5,964 nucleotides of DNA from Caldifarciminota bacterium (lineage in GTDB: Bacteria; WOR-3; Hydrothermia; UBA1063; CAJXJZ01): contig JALTEL010000550.1 of assembly GCA_027073945.1 (NCBI GenBank), positions 1 through 5,964 of the forward strand, read 5' to 3'. The notes beneath the pieces are model-generated. The model did no database searches. It was not told where the DNA came from and saw nothing but the letters and a program-made list of their open reading frames with translations. The translations under genes were made by a program, and so were the position numbers. Of the stretch, positions 5,852 through 5,964 are shown piece by piece (positions within the stretch are counted from its first letter, which is position 1; every line of letters starts with the position of its first letter).

Positions 5852-5964
5852 AAATGTTCTACAGCCATCAGCCTGCTCCTGCAAGAATCTCTTGATTGCA
5901 GTTTAATGAAAAAAATGCCGCTTTTTTTAGGTAAAGTAATGAAGTTCCCATTTATCACGCCTTT
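5848..5964 (-). CDS. C-terminal end of a secreted protein with sorting-domain-like tail (5' end outside window)
   Basis: A reading frame enters from the right edge and is open for 38 residues to a TGA that overlaps the kdsB ATG by 4 bases. Its tail has LPKKSGIFFIKLQSRD (11-26), then a basic SCRSRLMAVEHL end. This resembles the last beta strands of type IX secretion C-terminal sorting domains and FlgD-like Ig domains, whose pattern is roughly LP-SG-I/V-Y-F-x-K/R-L-x-x-G-D followed by a K-K-L/M-x-V-x end. The stop/start overlap and this pattern together argue that the frame is real. Inference: an exported or surface-displayed protein whose gene heads, or belongs to, the kdsB operon. Only the tail is visible, so its function cannot be named. 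Confidence 0.62.
   Translation of the reverse strand, partial: KGVINGNFITLPKKSGIFFIKLQSRDSCRSRLMAVEHL

Noticed and set aside
5852..5884. TTG at 5884 as the kdsB start
   Set aside because: The 11 added residues do not belong to the KdsB family, and the ATG at 5851 shows the ATGA overlap with the upstream stop.

Overview
The window suggests a moderately AT-rich Gram-negative bacterium, probably uncultured. Evidence for an outer membrane is the CMP-Kdo synthetase gene (kdsB), several exported proteins, and a protein tail resembling type IX sorting domains. That last feature would fit the Bacteroidetes/Fibrobacteres side of the tree or a related candidate phylum, but the lineage cannot be fixed from 6 kb. 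There is no rRNA, tRNA, CRISPR array or mobile element. Coding density is very high, and no gap exceeds 100 bases.

Left part, + strand. The window opens inside a gene for a probably secreted protein with a fibronectin type III (FN3)-like domain; its end is at 638. A self-contained unit follows: a perfect consensus sigma-70 promoter (678-706), a strong Shine-Dalgarno site, a gene for a small exported protein of two Cys-x-x-Cys/GPRVG repeats (729-1148), and a strong rho-independent terminator (1172-1204). Three nucleotides after the terminator's T run starts a second cluster: a divergent yidD (1207-1572) and two tandem paralogous genes (1569-2273 and 2270-2998). The paralogs encode an N-terminal helical, TPR-like part and a membrane part with a Pro-Gly-x-Gly signature. 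The three genes are chained by 4-base stop/start overlaps and look like one envelope-related module.

Right part, - strand, read from the right edge leftward. The partial 3' end of a gene for a secreted protein with a sorting-domain-like tail (5848-5964) overlaps the kdsB start by 4 bases. Then come kdsB (5123-5851), a PilT-family protein whose nucleotide-binding motifs are all lost (4218-5120), and a zinc-ribbon threonine synthase, thrC (2957-4216). Junctions are -4, +2 and +1 bases, so this is almost certainly one operon. It mixes lipopolysaccharide sugar activation, a type IV pilus-like pseudo-ATPase and amino-acid synthesis. The two operons converge, and their last genes overlap tail to tail by 42 bases with no visible terminator.

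The most notable items are the PilT-like pseudoenzyme, the two-repeat GPRVG/CxxC exported protein under a consensus promoter, and the yidD-linked tandem membrane paralogs.
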